From positions 24,732 through 88,731 of the forward strand of contig NZ_LZMH01000078.1 of NCBI RefSeq assembly GCF_001673635.1: a DNA stretch of 64,000 nucleotides, given 5' to 3'. The notes under the pieces are model-generated. The model made no database searches and was not told the origin of the DNA. It was given only the letters and a program-made list of their open reading frames with translations. Both the position numbers and the translations under genes were made by a program. The DNA comes from Mycobacterium asiaticum (lineage in GTDB: Bacteria > Actinomycetota > Actinomycetes > Mycobacteriales > Mycobacteriaceae). Every line of letters begins with the position of its first letter. Position 1 is the first letter of the stretch. Positions 54,505 to 64,000 of this stretch are shown piece after piece.

Positions 54505-56724
54505 TCAAGAGCTGCCTTCGCTGAATCCGAACCGCTGGTGGATGCGGGCCAGGGGCTTTGGAGCCCACCAGTTGAGGCGACCGAGCACATGCATGAAGGC
54601 CGGCACCAGCAGCATCCGAACCAGAGTGGCGTCGGCCAAAACCGCGACCGTCAACCCGAACCCGAACAGCCGCATGAACGACACCTGCGCAGCCATCAAG
54701 GCGGAGAAGGAGATCGCCATGATCAGGGCCGCGGCGGTGATCACCCGGGCGGTGTGAGCCACGCCCAGCGCGACGCTTTCATCGTTGGCTTGCGGGCCGA
54801 AGTCCGAGGCAAGCCAGTACTCCCGGATTCGCGATATCAGGAACACCTCGTAGTCCATCGAGAGCCCGAAGGCGATGCAGAACAACAAGACTGGCAGCTG
54901 TACGCCTAGGGTTCCGGTTGCGGCGGTGCCCAGTCCGCCCAGGTGTCCTTCCTGAAAGATCCACACCAGCGCACCGAACGCGGCGGTCAACGACAGCGTG
55001 TTCATCAGCACCGCCTTGACCGGCAGCACCACGCTGCCGGTCAGCAGGAAGATCAGCACCAACGCGATCACCGCGATCAGGGTGATCACCCAGGGCAGCC
55101 GAGAGGCGATCGCGTGCACACTGTCACGGTTGCTCTGTGCCACACCGGTCAACCACATTTGCGTGCCCTTGGGCGTGGGCACGGCGTGCAACCGGTCCAG
55201 CTGGGTGGTCGACGCGGCGGTGTACAACGGTGCGGTGGTGCGCACCGTCATGAACGCGCTCCCTTCCCGGAAACCGTAGGGGGCCGAGGGTGGTCCGAAG
55301 CGCCCGCCGTCGACGAAGGTGCCGCCCAGTGCGGACACCCAGGAAACATCCGGCACGCGGGACAGCGCGGCGGCGTATCCGTCGATCTCGGACGGACTCA
55401 TGTTGTCGGCCCGAGGCAACACCACGGTGATGTCCGGAACGCCGCGATCCGGGAAGCCCTGTCGCAGTAGGTCGCCGACCTGGCGTGCCGACGCGGAAGT
55501 GGGCAGTATCCGGTCGTCGGCGAACCCCCACTTGGCCCGGTGGAAGGGCGAGCCGAGCAGCAACAGCACCGCGACGATGACGACGCCGACCGGCACCGAG
55601 TGGCGCATCACCGATTTCGTCCATTCGTACCAGGAGCGACCCTGCCACGGGCTGGTCTGTTGGCCAGTCCCCCACATGATGCGGCGCATCGGGGGGCGAA
55701 CGTCCCAGGCGTCCAGGCGCCGGTCCAACAGCACGATCGCCGCCGGGGTCACCGTGATGGCCGCAGTCGCGGCGAACGCGACCACCGCCGTGCCCGCGTA
55801 GGCGAACGACTTCAGGAAATACGGCGGGAACAGCACCAGCGTGGCCATCGACAGCGCGACCGTCACCGCCGAGAACAAGACGGTACGGCCGGCGGTGGCC
55901 ATCGTTCGCAGCAGTGCCGCCTCGCGCGACTGGCCGTCGTCCAATTCATCCCGGAAACGGCTCAGGATCAGCAGCGTGTAGTCGACGGCCAGCGCCATGC
56001 CCATGGCGACAGCGAGATTCAGCGCGAAAATCGACACGTCGGTGACCAGCGCGATCGCGCGCAGCGATGCCAGGGCGCCCAGAATCGCGGAGATCCCGAC
56101 CGCTACCGGCAGCGCGGCCGCGATCAAGCCTCCGAAAACCCAGACCAGCACCAAAAAACTCATCGGCAGCGCCACCGACTCCATCAAGAACAGGTCCCGT
56201 TGGGTCTGCGCATTCACCTGCCAGTACACCGTCGCGTCTCCGCCTGCGCGCACCGTGACACCGTCGCGGTCATGCACGAGTTGTTCGGACAGGCGCATGG
56301 CGTTGCGTTGGGCGTCGCTCTCGCCACCGGAGATGGCGGCCACGATCAGGCCGGTTTTGCCGTCCTTGCTGATGAATGCCGACACCGCTTCCCGGGGTGC
56401 GGTCCACGCCGACTGCACTTCGGATACGTCTGGCGAATTCTTCAGTAGCGCAACCAGTTCCGTGCCCACCGTGCGGGCCTGCGGCCCTCGAGCACCGGCG
56501 TCGGAGGTGAGGGCGATCACCATGGTCAGATCGCCCTGGTCGAATTTCTGCGATAGCAGCGCGGACGCTCGTGACGATTCGGCGTTGGGGTCGGTTTGAC
56601 CGCCCGCGGACAGGTGCCGGATCACCGGTACCCCGAAGATCGCGGCACCGATCATCACGAGTACCGCCACGGCGATGACGCGGCGTGGCGCGGTGATGGC
56701 GAGGTGGGCGATCCGGGACAGCAC
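54505..56724 (-). CDS. MMPL-family RND transporter
   Basis: A 739-residue MMPL/RND protein: an N-terminal helix (RRVIAVAVLVMIGAAIF), a periplasmic domain, five helices including the proton-relay region MGMALAVDYTLLILSRFRDEL (DxxL...), a second periplasmic domain and a second helix cluster with FGLSMDYEVFLISRIREYW, in which the DY pair recurs. It is shorter than MmpL3/MmpL11 (about 940-970). MMPLs export lipids or siderophores. It starts 15 bases after the ABC exporter stop, so it belongs to the NRPS operon and is likely the exporter of its product. Confidence 0.9.
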   Translation of the reverse strand: MLSRIAHLAITAPRRVIAVAVLVMIGAAIFGVPVIRHLSAGGQTDPNAESSRASALLSQKFDQGDLTMVIALTSDAGARGPQARTVGTELVALLKNSPDVSEVQSAWTAPREAVSAFISKDGKTGLIVAAISGGESDAQRNAMRLSEQLVHDRDGVTVRAGGDATVYWQVNAQTQRDLFLMESVALPMSFLVLVWVFGGLIAAALPVAVGISAILGALASLRAIALVTDVSIFALNLAVAMGMALAVDYTLLILSRFRDELDDGQSREAALLRTMATAGRTVLFSAVTVALSMATLVLFPPYFLKSFAYAGTAVVAFAATAAITVTPAAIVLLDRRLDAWDVRPPMRRIMWGTGQQTSPWQGRSWYEWTKSVMRHSVPVGVVIVAVLLLLGSPFHRAKWGFADDRILPTSASARQVGDLLRQGFPDRGVPDITVVLPRADNMSPSEIDGYAAALSRVPDVSWVSALGGTFVDGGRFGPPSAPYGFREGSAFMTVRTTAPLYTAASTTQLDRLHAVPTPKGTQMWLTGVAQSNRDSVHAIASRLPWVITLIAVIALVLIFLLTGSVVLPVKAVLMNTLSLTAAFGALVWIFQEGHLGGLGTAATGTLGVQLPVLLFCIAFGLSMDYEVFLISRIREYWLASDFGPQANDESVALGVAHTARVITAAALIMAISFSALMAAQVSFMRLFGFGLTVAVLADATLVRMLLVPAFMHVLGRLNWWAPKPLARIHQRFGFSEGSS

Positions 56725-56739
56725 GACTATTCCTTCCGC

Positions 56740-58449
56740 TCAGTGCCGCACGAGTTCGTGTTCGATGAGGTCGCGGTAGACGGGGGTGTTCAGGAGTTCG
56801 GCGTGGGTACCGGTGGCCTGGATCCGCCCGTGCTGAAGAACCAGGATCTGATCGGCGTGGGTGACGGTGGACAGCCGGTGGGCGACGACGAGCAGGCTGC
56901 GCTGACCGCGGGCTTGCAGCAAGTTGCTCATCACGTCGTATTCATTGGCGCGGTCGAGGTGGGCGGTCGGTTCGTCCATCAGGATCAGCTCCGATCGGGA
57001 CAGAAACGCCCGGGCCAGCGCCAGGCGCTGCCGTTGCCCGCCGGAGAGGCTGCGCCCGCGCTCGAGCACCGGGGTGTCGAGTTGGGCCGGCAGCCGGGCG
57101 ATCTCATCGGCGATGTTTGCCTGTCGCAGCACCTGCCACAACTCGTCGTCGGCGGCGGTCGGATCAGCGATGAGCAGATTGTCGCGAATGGTGCCGTGCA
57201 GCACGGGCGCATCCTGCTCGAGCAGCCCCAGCCGGCCGCGCAGTTCCCGCAGGCCGATCGTCCGGTAGTCGCGCCCCGCCCAGCGCACGGTCCCGGTGGT
57301 TGGATCGTGGAAGCGGCACAGCAGCGCAAGGATCGTCGATTTGCCGGCGCCGGACGGGCCGATGAGCGCGGTGGTCTGGCCGCGTTGCAGGATGAAGGAC
57401 ACATCGTGCAAAACGGTGGCCGTCCCGGGTCCGTAGCCGAACGAGACGTGATCGAACTCGACCAGCGGCGCACCCGTCTCCTGCGTGGGCCGGACGGCCA
57501 CCCGTTCGTCGTGCGGTGAATCGCCTTCCGGCAGTTCGGCCAAGGTGGCGGTCAGGTTCTGATAGGCACCGGCCGCGGTGCGCAGCGTGGCCAGCGCGGT
57601 GAAGCCGGCGGTGATCGGAAACACGGCGTACATGGCGAACGCGAAGAGGCTGACGAACTGCCCGGCGGACAATCCCCCGCCGGCGACGCGGCGCCCGTCG
57701 ATGATCATGATCGCCAAAAATGAACCTGTGACGCCCAACCGGATGGCGAGCAGGTTGATCGCGGTCGAGGACGCGATGCGGACGCCCGACCGGTAAGCCG
57801 CTCGCGCGCTGTGGCCGATGAACGTCACCTCGCGGTCCTCGGCGCCGAACAGCTTCACCGTGCGTGCCGCACCGAGAGCTCGATCAAGTCCAGCCGAGTA
57901 AGTACCCAGCGCGACTTGACGATCCAGTGCGGCGCGCTGAATCCGGGACAGGAACGGATTCCCGGCGCCGAACGCCACGGCCATCACGACCACCACCACG
58001 ACCACGGTGACCGGATCGATCACGATCATGAAGATTCCCGCGCCGAGCAGGGTCAGGATGCCGAACACCAAGTCACCGACACCACGCGGCATCTCACGCA
58101 GCAGGCTCGCGTCATTCGTCCCGCGGGCAAGCAATTCGCCGGTGCGGCCGCGGTCCAGGACGCCGATCGGCAGGCGCACCACATGATCGGTGAAGTCCTC
58201 CCGCAATCGCAGCACGATACGCTCACCGGTGCGGTCCAGGCGAAAGTGGCCCACCGCCTCCAACAGCAATTGTCCGGCGAGGGCGGCCAGTAACACCGCG
58301 GCCAGCGCGGCATCGGGCGAGCCCGCCGTGGCCCGGTCGACCAGGTGGCCGGCCAGGACAGGCTGCAGCAGAATGAGTCCGGTCGCCGCGGCGAGCAGCG
58401 CAACGCTCGCCAGCATCGAAAGCCGGTGTCCACGCAGCAAGGTGAGCAT
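56740..58449 (-). CDS. ABC exporter half-transporter (MdlB/MsbA type) of the NRPS operon
   Basis: A 569-residue fused membrane-ATPase half transporter. About six helices (residues 10-290) precede an ATPase with Walker A GPSGAGKST, Q-loop LLEQDAPVLHG, signature LSGGQRQRLALA, Walker B LILMDEPTAHLD and H-loop VVAHRLSTV. It would work as a homodimer, moving a substrate out of the cytoplasm. Its ATG shares one base with the NRPS stop (TGATG), so its translation is coupled to the NRPS. The MMPL gene follows by 15 bases. Confidence 0.92.
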   Translation of the reverse strand: MLTLLRGHRLSMLASVALLAAATGLILLQPVLAGHLVDRATAGSPDAALAAVLLAALAGQLLLEAVGHFRLDRTGERIVLRLREDFTDHVVRLPIGVLDRGRTGELLARGTNDASLLREMPRGVGDLVFGILTLLGAGIFMIVIDPVTVVVVVVVMAVAFGAGNPFLSRIQRAALDRQVALGTYSAGLDRALGAARTVKLFGAEDREVTFIGHSARAAYRSGVRIASSTAINLLAIRLGVTGSFLAIMIIDGRRVAGGGLSAGQFVSLFAFAMYAVFPITAGFTALATLRTAAGAYQNLTATLAELPEGDSPHDERVAVRPTQETGAPLVEFDHVSFGYGPGTATVLHDVSFILQRGQTTALIGPSGAGKSTILALLCRFHDPTTGTVRWAGRDYRTIGLRELRGRLGLLEQDAPVLHGTIRDNLLIADPTAADDELWQVLRQANIADEIARLPAQLDTPVLERGRSLSGGQRQRLALARAFLSRSELILMDEPTAHLDRANEYDVMSNLLQARGQRSLLVVAHRLSTVTHADQILVLQHGRIQATGTHAELLNTPVYRDLIEHELVRH

Positions 58450-61400
58450 CAGTCGAGTAGCCCGAGCAACTGCAGATCGGTGATGTACTGCAGGATGTTC
58501 GACGCACCAATGCGCGGAATGTCTTTGTCGGGGCCGATTTTCGCTTTCCGTACGGCGGCGCGGAACCGGTCGGTCGAGGCGTAGGCCCCGCTGCCGGGCT
58601 GGAGTGGACGCGCGGTGACGGATTCACGCATCAGCAGCATCGGTAACACCGAATGCCGGCGCTGTTGCTCCGGCAGAGCCTGCAGCGCTTCCTCGAACTG
58701 GCGCACCCACTCGCCGAAGTCGTCAACGCGGCGGATACGGTAGCCGGCCTCGATCAGCCAGTCGACGTACTCGTCGAGGCCGATGCCGTCGTCGTGCGGG
58801 TTCATCACGTGATACGTCCGGAACGCGGACGCCTCGGGCGACGCGACCGGCAGTCCCAGCGTGGCGATGGCTTCGGCGACGAATCCTGCCGGCACGCCGT
58901 CGAAGTGCGCGCTCACCCGGTTGCCGGCGGCATCGAGCTGATAGAACGAGTGGGGCGCGATGCCGGTGGCCAGCACGCTCAACACCATCCGGCTGACGGT
59001 GTCCGACACGTTCAGCAGGCCCGAGTAGGCGGGGTCGGCCAGAATCATCCCGCAGCGGAATACCGCGACCGGCAGGTTGCACAGGTCGTTGGCCTCGCGC
59101 AGCAGGATTTCACTGGCCCACTTGCTGTTCCCGTAGCCGTTGGCGGGCAGGGCGTTGACGGAGCGGTGGGGGCTGATGGTGCGGATGTCGGCGTCCTCGG
59201 TGAACATCGCGGGTGCGATCTGGGTGCCGACGTCGGCGGTCGAAACGTAGACGTAGGGCTTCAGGGTGGTGGTGAGCGCAAGCCGCAGCAGTTCGGCGGT
59301 GCCTGCGACGTTGGGCCTGAACAACTCGGCGTAGGGCAGGGCGGCATTGACCACGGCCGCGGCATCCACGATCAGGTCGACGGTGTCAGCCAGTCGCCGC
59401 CAGTCCTGGTGGCCCAGCCCGAGGTTGGCTTCGGCTTTGTCGCCCGCGATCACTTCCAGATGACCGGCGGACAGTCGGCGGAAGTGCCGTAACAGGTTTG
59501 GATCACCGGTGTCGTAGATCCGCTCCAGGCGCCGGTGGGCATCTTCGTCGGAGTCGGCCCGCACCAGGCAGATCAGTGTGCCGCCGACGAGTTCGAGCCG
59601 CTGTAGCCACTGCAGAACCAGATAGCGCCCGACGAAGCCGGTCGCTCCGGTCAGCAGCACGGTGCGCACCTCGGCGCTGGGTCCCGGGAGCGCGGGCGCG
59701 CTGCTGCGCGTCGGTGCGTCGAGGAATTTGTCCAGCGTCAGATCGCTTGCGTAGACCGTGGTGGGGTCGCTGCCGTGTACGGCGCGGAACAGCGGATCCT
59801 CCGCTGACCCGGTGGCCGCCTTGCCGGCCAGGCCCCTTACCGATGGCGCGTCGAACAGGTCGCGCACCTGCAGCCGAACTTCCAGGGCCTGGTTGACCGC
59901 GGCGATGAGGCGCATCGCGGAGATGCTGTCGCCGCCGAGGTCGAAGAACGAATCCTGCGCCCCGACCCGCTCGAGCCCGAGGACCTGTGCGTAGACGTCG
60001 GCGACGATCCGTTCGGCCGGTCCCACCGGGGCGACGTAGCGTGCGGGGTCGCTGTAGTCGGGCGCGGGCAGCGCCCGGGTGTCGAGTTTGCCGTTGGTCG
60101 TCAACGGCAACTCGTCGACGACCACGACGGCGGAAGGAACCATGTAGGGCGGCAGCCGTTTTGCCGCCTGTGCCCGGACCGACGCGGGATCGGCCGTGCC
60201 GGTGACGTAACCAACCAGCCGTGTCTCGCCGGGCCGGTCCTCGCGCGCGAGCACCGCCGCCCGGTCTACGCCGTCGGCCGCGGTGAGCGCTGCCTGCACG
60301 TCCCCGAGTTCGATCCGGTAGCCGCGGATCTGCACCTGTTCGTCGGCGCGTCCGACGTACCGCAGGTGTCCGTCGGGTCCCCAGTAACCCAGGTCGCCGG
60401 TGCGGTACATGCGTGACCCCGCGGCGAAGGGACAGGCCACGAATCGCGCAGCCGTCAGTCCCGCCCGGCGCCAATAGCCGACGCCGACACCACTTCCGGC
60501 CACGTAGAGCTCCCCCACCACACCCGGGGGCACCCGACGCAAGGCGTGGTCGAGCACGAACACCGCCGCGCTCGAGATCGGTGCACCGATCGGCGGGCCA
60601 CCGGATGACCCGGCGGTCAGCGGCGCGCTCCTGCAGGCGTCGACCGTCGTCTCCGTCGGGCCGTAGGCGTTGACCATCAGCCGGCCGTCGGCCCACTGGT
60701 CTACCACTGCGGCTGAACAGCTCTCGCCACCAACCACCAGCGCCATGTCGTCCAGGCCGTGCCGCGACAACGCAGCCACCGCGGACGGACTGTGATCAAG
60801 CACCGTGACCCGTTCTGCGACCAGCAAGTCGTGGAAGTCAGTCGGCGAGGCCGCCACCTGTTCACTGACCATCACCAACCGGCCACCGCGCAACAACGCG
60901 CCCCAGATCTCCCAGACCGAGACGTCGAAGGCGTAGGAATGACATTGCGCCCACACCCCGCCGCGTGGCAGGCAGGCGTCGAGGGACCTCACCAGCTCGA
61001 CAACGTTGCGATGGGTGATCGCCACGCCTTTGGGCGTCCCGGTGGTGCCCGAGGTGTAGATCAGGTAGGCGAGGTCGTCCGCGACCGGGCCTGGCACGTC
61101 GGTGCCCGGGTAGGTGGCCAGTGCGGGGTCGCTGACATCGATGATCGGCAGGTCCTGCCCGTCGAGCCGATCGACCAGGGCCGCCTGGGTGAGCACGGCG
61201 ATCGGTGCGGCATCGGCCAGCATCAGCCCGACCCGCGGCGTCGGTGTCCCGGGGTCGATCGGCAAGTACGCGGCGCCCGACTTCAGCACCGCGGCAATGG
61301 CCACCACGGCCTCGATGGACCGGGTCAAAAGCAAGGCGACACAACGTCCGGGACCCGCATGATAGTCAATTAGCAGGTGCGCCAACCGATTCGACGCCTC

Positions 61401-64000
61401 GTCGAGCTCCCGGTAGGTCATCGAGCGGTTCGCGCCGCGCACCGCGACCGCGTCCGGTGTCCTCGCCACTTGGGCATTGAGCGCTTCGGGAATCGAGACG
61501 TCAACGGGGACGGGCCGGGTCAGAGCTGCCCGATTGCCCCACTCGTCCAGTCGGGAACGCTCGTCGTCGCCGAGCAGGCTCACCGACGAGAGCCGGGTCC
61601 CGGGATCAGCCGTGATCGCCGACACCACGCGGTGCAACCGATCGACGAGTAGCTCGATGCCCGCGGCGTCGAAGACGTCGGTGCGGAACTCGACCGTCCC
61701 GCTGATGCCCGCGAGATCGCCTGCTGCCGTGAATCGTTCGGCGAGGGAGAACCCCAAATCCATCCGTGCGGTGCGGGCTTCCTGCGGTACCGGCGTCACC
61801 CGCAGCTCACCCAGCTTCAGGTCGGGCACGGTGTTGTTCTGCCACGCCAGCATGACCTGGACGAGCGGGTGGTGGCTTTGTGATCGTGGCGGGTTGATGC
61901 GCTCCACCAGAACTTCGAACGGCACGTCCTGGTGTTCGTATGCCTCGAGACTGCGCCGCCGCACCTGTTCCAATACCTCGGCGACGGTGGGGTCACCGGT
62001 CAGATCCACGCGCAGGATCAGCGTGTTGACGAAGCAACCGACCAGCTGGTCGAGGGCGGAATCGTTGCGACCTGCGATCGGGAACCCAACCGCGACATCC
62101 GAACTCGCGCTGAGCTTGGCGAGCAGAACCGCCAGCGCCGCCTGCATCACCATGAAACTGGTGGCGTTGTGCTCGCGGGCCGTCTCGCGCACCCGGCGTT
62201 GCAGGTGCGCCGGCCAGTCGATCCCCACGCTGGCCCCGCGATAATCGGCAACCGGCGGGTAGGGCCGGTCGGTGGGTAGCTGCACGCGCTCGGGCAGGCC
62301 GGCCAAATGCCGTTGCCAGTAAGCCAATTGGGTCGCAATCCGGCTGTCCTGGTCGTCGGGGTCGCCGAGGGTTTCCCGCTGCCACAGTGTGTAGTCGGCG
62401 TACTGCACCGGCAACGGATACCAGCCGGGTGCCCGGCCCGCGCACCGGCTGGCGTAGGCAACACCCAGGTCATGAGCCAACGGTGCCACCGACCATCCGT
62501 CCGCGGCGATGTGGTGTACCACGATCACCAGAACGTGTTCATCTTCGGTGATCCGATAAAGGGTTGCCCGGAAAGGGATTTCATTGGAAAGGTCAAACGG
62601 TTGCCGCACCCCGGCACTTATCGCCTGAGTCAGCCCGGCCGGCGGCCACCCGGTGGTGTCGACGATGGTCCAGCCGAACTCTGCGGTGTCGGCCGTTAGC
62701 ACCACCTGCTGAGCCACACCCGCCGGTGCGCTGAAAACGGTCCGGAGGCTCTCGTGCCGGGCGACCACGTCGGCCAGCGCCGAACCCAAGGCGTTGCCGT
62801 CGACGCGTCCGTCGAGGCGCAGCGCCACTGCCATGTGGTAGACCGGCGAAGGTCCCATCAACTGGTCGAGGAACCACAGCCGGCGTTGCGCGAATGACAG
62901 CGGGATGGCCTCAGGCCGTTGCCGAGTGGTCAACGGCGCCACCGCGCCGCCCGCCCCGTTGAGGTGGTCGGCCAGCAGCGCGGGCGTCGGCGCGTCGAAG
63001 AGGACCCGCACCGGCAGGCGGACGTCGAAAGCCGCGGCGATCGCGGTGAGCACGCGCATCGCCGACAATGAGTCGCCGCCCAGGTCGAAGAATGAGTCGT
63101 CGATGCCCACCCGGTGCAGTCCGTGTATCCGGGCGAAGATGCCGGCCAGGATCTCCTGCGCTGGCGTGGTGGCGGCCCGGAAGCGTTCGCGGGGTTGATA
63201 TTCCGGTGCCGGCAGGGCGCGGGTGTCGAGCTTGCCGTTGGTCGTCAGCGGCAGTTCGGTCAGGACCAGCACCGCCGCGGGAATCAGGTAGGCCGGTAAC
63301 CGCTCGGCCAGTTGGGTACGCGCCGCTGCCGGGTCTACGCTCCCGGTGACGTAACCAACCAGGCGCCGGTTGCCGGGTTGATCCTCGCGGGCGATCACCA
63401 CAGCCTGCTCCACGCCGTCCAGGGCGGCCAGTGCCGCGCGCACCTCGCCGAGTTCGATGCGGTAGCCGCGGATCTTGACCTGTTCGTCGGCGCGTCCGAG
63501 GTAGTGCAGTTGGCCGTCGGGGGTCCAGGACACAAGGTCGCCGGTACGGTACATGCGGGTTCCCGGTGCGCCGTACGGGCAGGCCAGGAATCGTGCGGCG
63601 GTCAGTCCCGCGCGGTGCAGGTAGCCGACGCCGACGCCGGCGCCGGCGACGTACAGTTCGCCGACAACGCCGGCCGGCACCGGTCGCAGCCACCCGTCCA
63701 GCACCAACAAGGCCGCGCCCGGCACCGGTGCCCCGATCGGCACCGCCCCGGTCCCGGCCCGCAGCGGAGCACTGGTCGCGGCGTAGATGGTGGTTTCGGT
63801 GGGGCCGTAGGCGTTGATCAGCACGCGCCCGGGCGCCCAGCGATCCACCAGTTCTTCCGGGCAGGCCTCACCGGCCACCACCACCGCGGTCGATCCCAGC
63901 CGTTGCGGGGACAGCATGTCGAGCGCCGAGGGGGTTTGGCTGAGGATGGTGACGTTTTCGGTGGCCAGCAGGGTGTGGAAGTCTTCGGGTGAGCGGGCCA
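58449..64000 (-). CDS. nonribosomal peptide synthetase, A-T-C-A-T-R (N-terminus beyond the right edge)
   Basis: The last 1850 residues of an NRPS are visible. Order: adenylation domain 1 (from 64000 to about 63240; A8 YRTGDLVSW, A10 NGKLDTR), carrier 1 (DSFFDLGGDS, about 63080), condensation domain (HHIAADG at about 62500, LCL-type), adenylation domain 2 (YTSGTTGTPKG at about 61040, A10 NGKLDTR), carrier 2 (DSFFDLGGDS, about 59930) and a thioester reductase domain (TGATGFVG at about 59640; Tyr-x-x-x-Lys in GYGNSKW at about 59130). The reductase releases an aldehyde or alcohol. The pocket code read by eye for A2 is D-V-W-D-V-G-A-V-D-K and for A1 (six positions visible) S-V-A-A-I-Y. It heads an operon with an ABC exporter and an MMPL transporter. 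Confidence 0.93.
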   Translation of the reverse strand, partial: ARSPEDFHTLLATENVTILSQTPSALDMLSPQRLGSTAVVVAGEACPEELVDRWAPGRVLINAYGPTETTIYAATSAPLRAGTGAVPIGAPVPGAALLVLDGWLRPVPAGVVGELYVAGAGVGVGYLHRAGLTAARFLACPYGAPGTRMYRTGDLVSWTPDGQLHYLGRADEQVKIRGYRIELGEVRAALAALDGVEQAVVIAREDQPGNRRLVGYVTGSVDPAAARTQLAERLPAYLIPAAVLVLTELPLTTNGKLDTRALPAPEYQPRERFRAATTPAQEILAGIFARIHGLHRVGIDDSFFDLGGDSLSAMRVLTAIAAAFDVRLPVRVLFDAPTPALLADHLNGAGGAVAPLTTRQRPEAIPLSFAQRRLWFLDQLMGPSPVYHMAVALRLDGRVDGNALGSALADVVARHESLRTVFSAPAGVAQQVVLTADTAEFGWTIVDTTGWPPAGLTQAISAGVRQPFDLSNEIPFRATLYRITEDEHVLVIVVHHIAADGWSVAPLAHDLGVAYASRCAGRAPGWYPLPVQYADYTLWQRETLGDPDDQDSRIATQLAYWQRHLAGLPERVQLPTDRPYPPVADYRGASVGIDWPAHLQRRVRETAREHNATSFMVMQAALAVLLAKLSASSDVAVGFPIAGRNDSALDQLVGCFVNTLILRVDLTGDPTVAEVLEQVRRRSLEAYEHQDVPFEVLVERINPPRSQSHHPLVQVMLAWQNNTVPDLKLGELRVTPVPQEARTARMDLGFSLAERFTAAGDLAGISGTVEFRTDVFDAAGIELLVDRLHRVVSAITADPGTRLSSVSLLGDDERSRLDEWGNRAALTRPVPVDVSIPEALNAQVARTPDAVAVRGANRSMTYRELDEASNRLAHLLIDYHAGPGRCVALLLTRSIEAVVAIAAVLKSGAAYLPIDPGTPTPRVGLMLADAAPIAVLTQAALVDRLDGQDLPIIDVSDPALATYPGTDVPGPVADDLAYLIYTSGTTGTPKGVAITHRNVVELVRSLDACLPRGGVWAQCHSYAFDVSVWEIWGALLRGGRLVMVSEQVAASPTDFHDLLVAERVTVLDHSPSAVAALSRHGLDDMALVVGGESCSAAVVDQWADGRLMVNAYGPTETTVDACRSAPLTAGSSGGPPIGAPISSAAVFVLDHALRRVPPGVVGELYVAGSGVGVGYWRRAGLTAARFVACPFAAGSRMYRTGDLGYWGPDGHLRYVGRADEQVQIRGYRIELGDVQAALTAADGVDRAAVLAREDRPGETRLVGYVTGTADPASVRAQAAKRLPPYMVPSAVVVVDELPLTTNGKLDTRALPAPDYSDPARYVAPVGPAERIVADVYAQVLGLERVGAQDSFFDLGGDSISAMRLIAAVNQALEVRLQVRDLFDAPSVRGLAGKAATGSAEDPLFRAVHGSDPTTVYASDLTLDKFLDAPTRSSAPALPGPSAEVRTVLLTGATGFVGRYLVLQWLQRLELVGGTLICLVRADSDEDAHRRLERIYDTGDPNLLRHFRRLSAGHLEVIAGDKAEANLGLGHQDWRRLADTVDLIVDAAAVVNAALPYAELFRPNVAGTAELLRLALTTTLKPYVYVSTADVGTQIAPAMFTEDADIRTISPHRSVNALPANGYGNSKWASEILLREANDLCNLPVAVFRCGMILADPAYSGLLNVSDTVSRMVLSVLATGIAPHSFYQLDAAGNRVSAHFDGVPAGFVAEAIATLGLPVASPEASAFRTYHVMNPHDDGIGLDEYVDWLIEAGYRIRRVDDFGEWVRQFEEALQALPEQQRRHSVLPMLLMRESVTARPLQPGSGAYASTDRFRAAVRKAKIGPDKDIPRIGASNILQYITDLQLLGLLD

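Overview
The window is high-GC actinobacterial DNA from a slow-growing Mycobacterium. The markers are a PE_PGRS protein, an FHA-domain ABC transporter beside a PknF-type kinase, a PknE-type kinase with a DsbA-like sensor, FabG3, a wax-ester-synthase/DGAT protein, an MMPL transporter and a DesA3-like desaturase with its reductase. I see no tRNA, rRNA, insertion sequence, CRISPR array or phage gene. Coding density is high and the species cannot be fixed from the sequence alone.

Layout. 0-10 kb: a truncated TetR gene, a small secreted protein, a Gfo/Idh oxidoreductase, and a flavin monooxygenase divergent from a TetR - FadD - NYN/OST-HTH operon with a perfect inverted repeat between them. A reverse-strand operon follows: alpha/beta hydrolase - methyltransferase - SDR - membrane-anchored protein. 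10-16 kb: fabG3, then an acyl-CoA ligase - class II aldolase - amidohydrolase operon read from a promoter with a CRP-like palindrome, an M48 protease and a GAF-ANTAR protein. 16-21 kb: the FHA-ABC transporter (Rv1747-like) with PknF, and two very small proteins. 21-28 kb: a type III polyketide synthase - ICMT-family methyltransferase - molybdopterin oxidoreductase operon, divergent from a flavo-iron-sulfur reductase and fatty-acid desaturase. 28-35 kb: sulfatase, SDR, DUF4185 protein, glycogen debranching enzyme and DUF4235 protein. 35-37.5 kb: a three-gene cassette (DUF1295, flavoprotein, SnoaL) behind a KstR-type box and a 12-codon leader ORF. 37-49 kb: acyltransferase-3 protein, Tex, SRPBCC protein, PknE, PE_PGRS and a type III glutamine synthetase with a TTG start. 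49-52.4 kb: wax-ester-synthase-like protein, APC permease and VIT-family transporter. 52.4-64 kb: a PknF-like kinase with a duplicated cysteine-rich sensor, then an MMPL - ABC exporter - NRPS operon. The NRPS runs off the right edge and ends in a thioester reductase domain.

The best candidates for undescribed biology are three. The first is the NRPS/ABC/MMPL operon, which would make and export a reductively released lipopeptide or metallophore, with a transmembrane kinase directly downstream. The second is the type III PKS/methyltransferase/molybdoenzyme operon facing a desaturase pair. The third is the KstR-boxed cassette with its leader peptide, probably in steroid metabolism. All family calls come from reading motifs; no database search was run.
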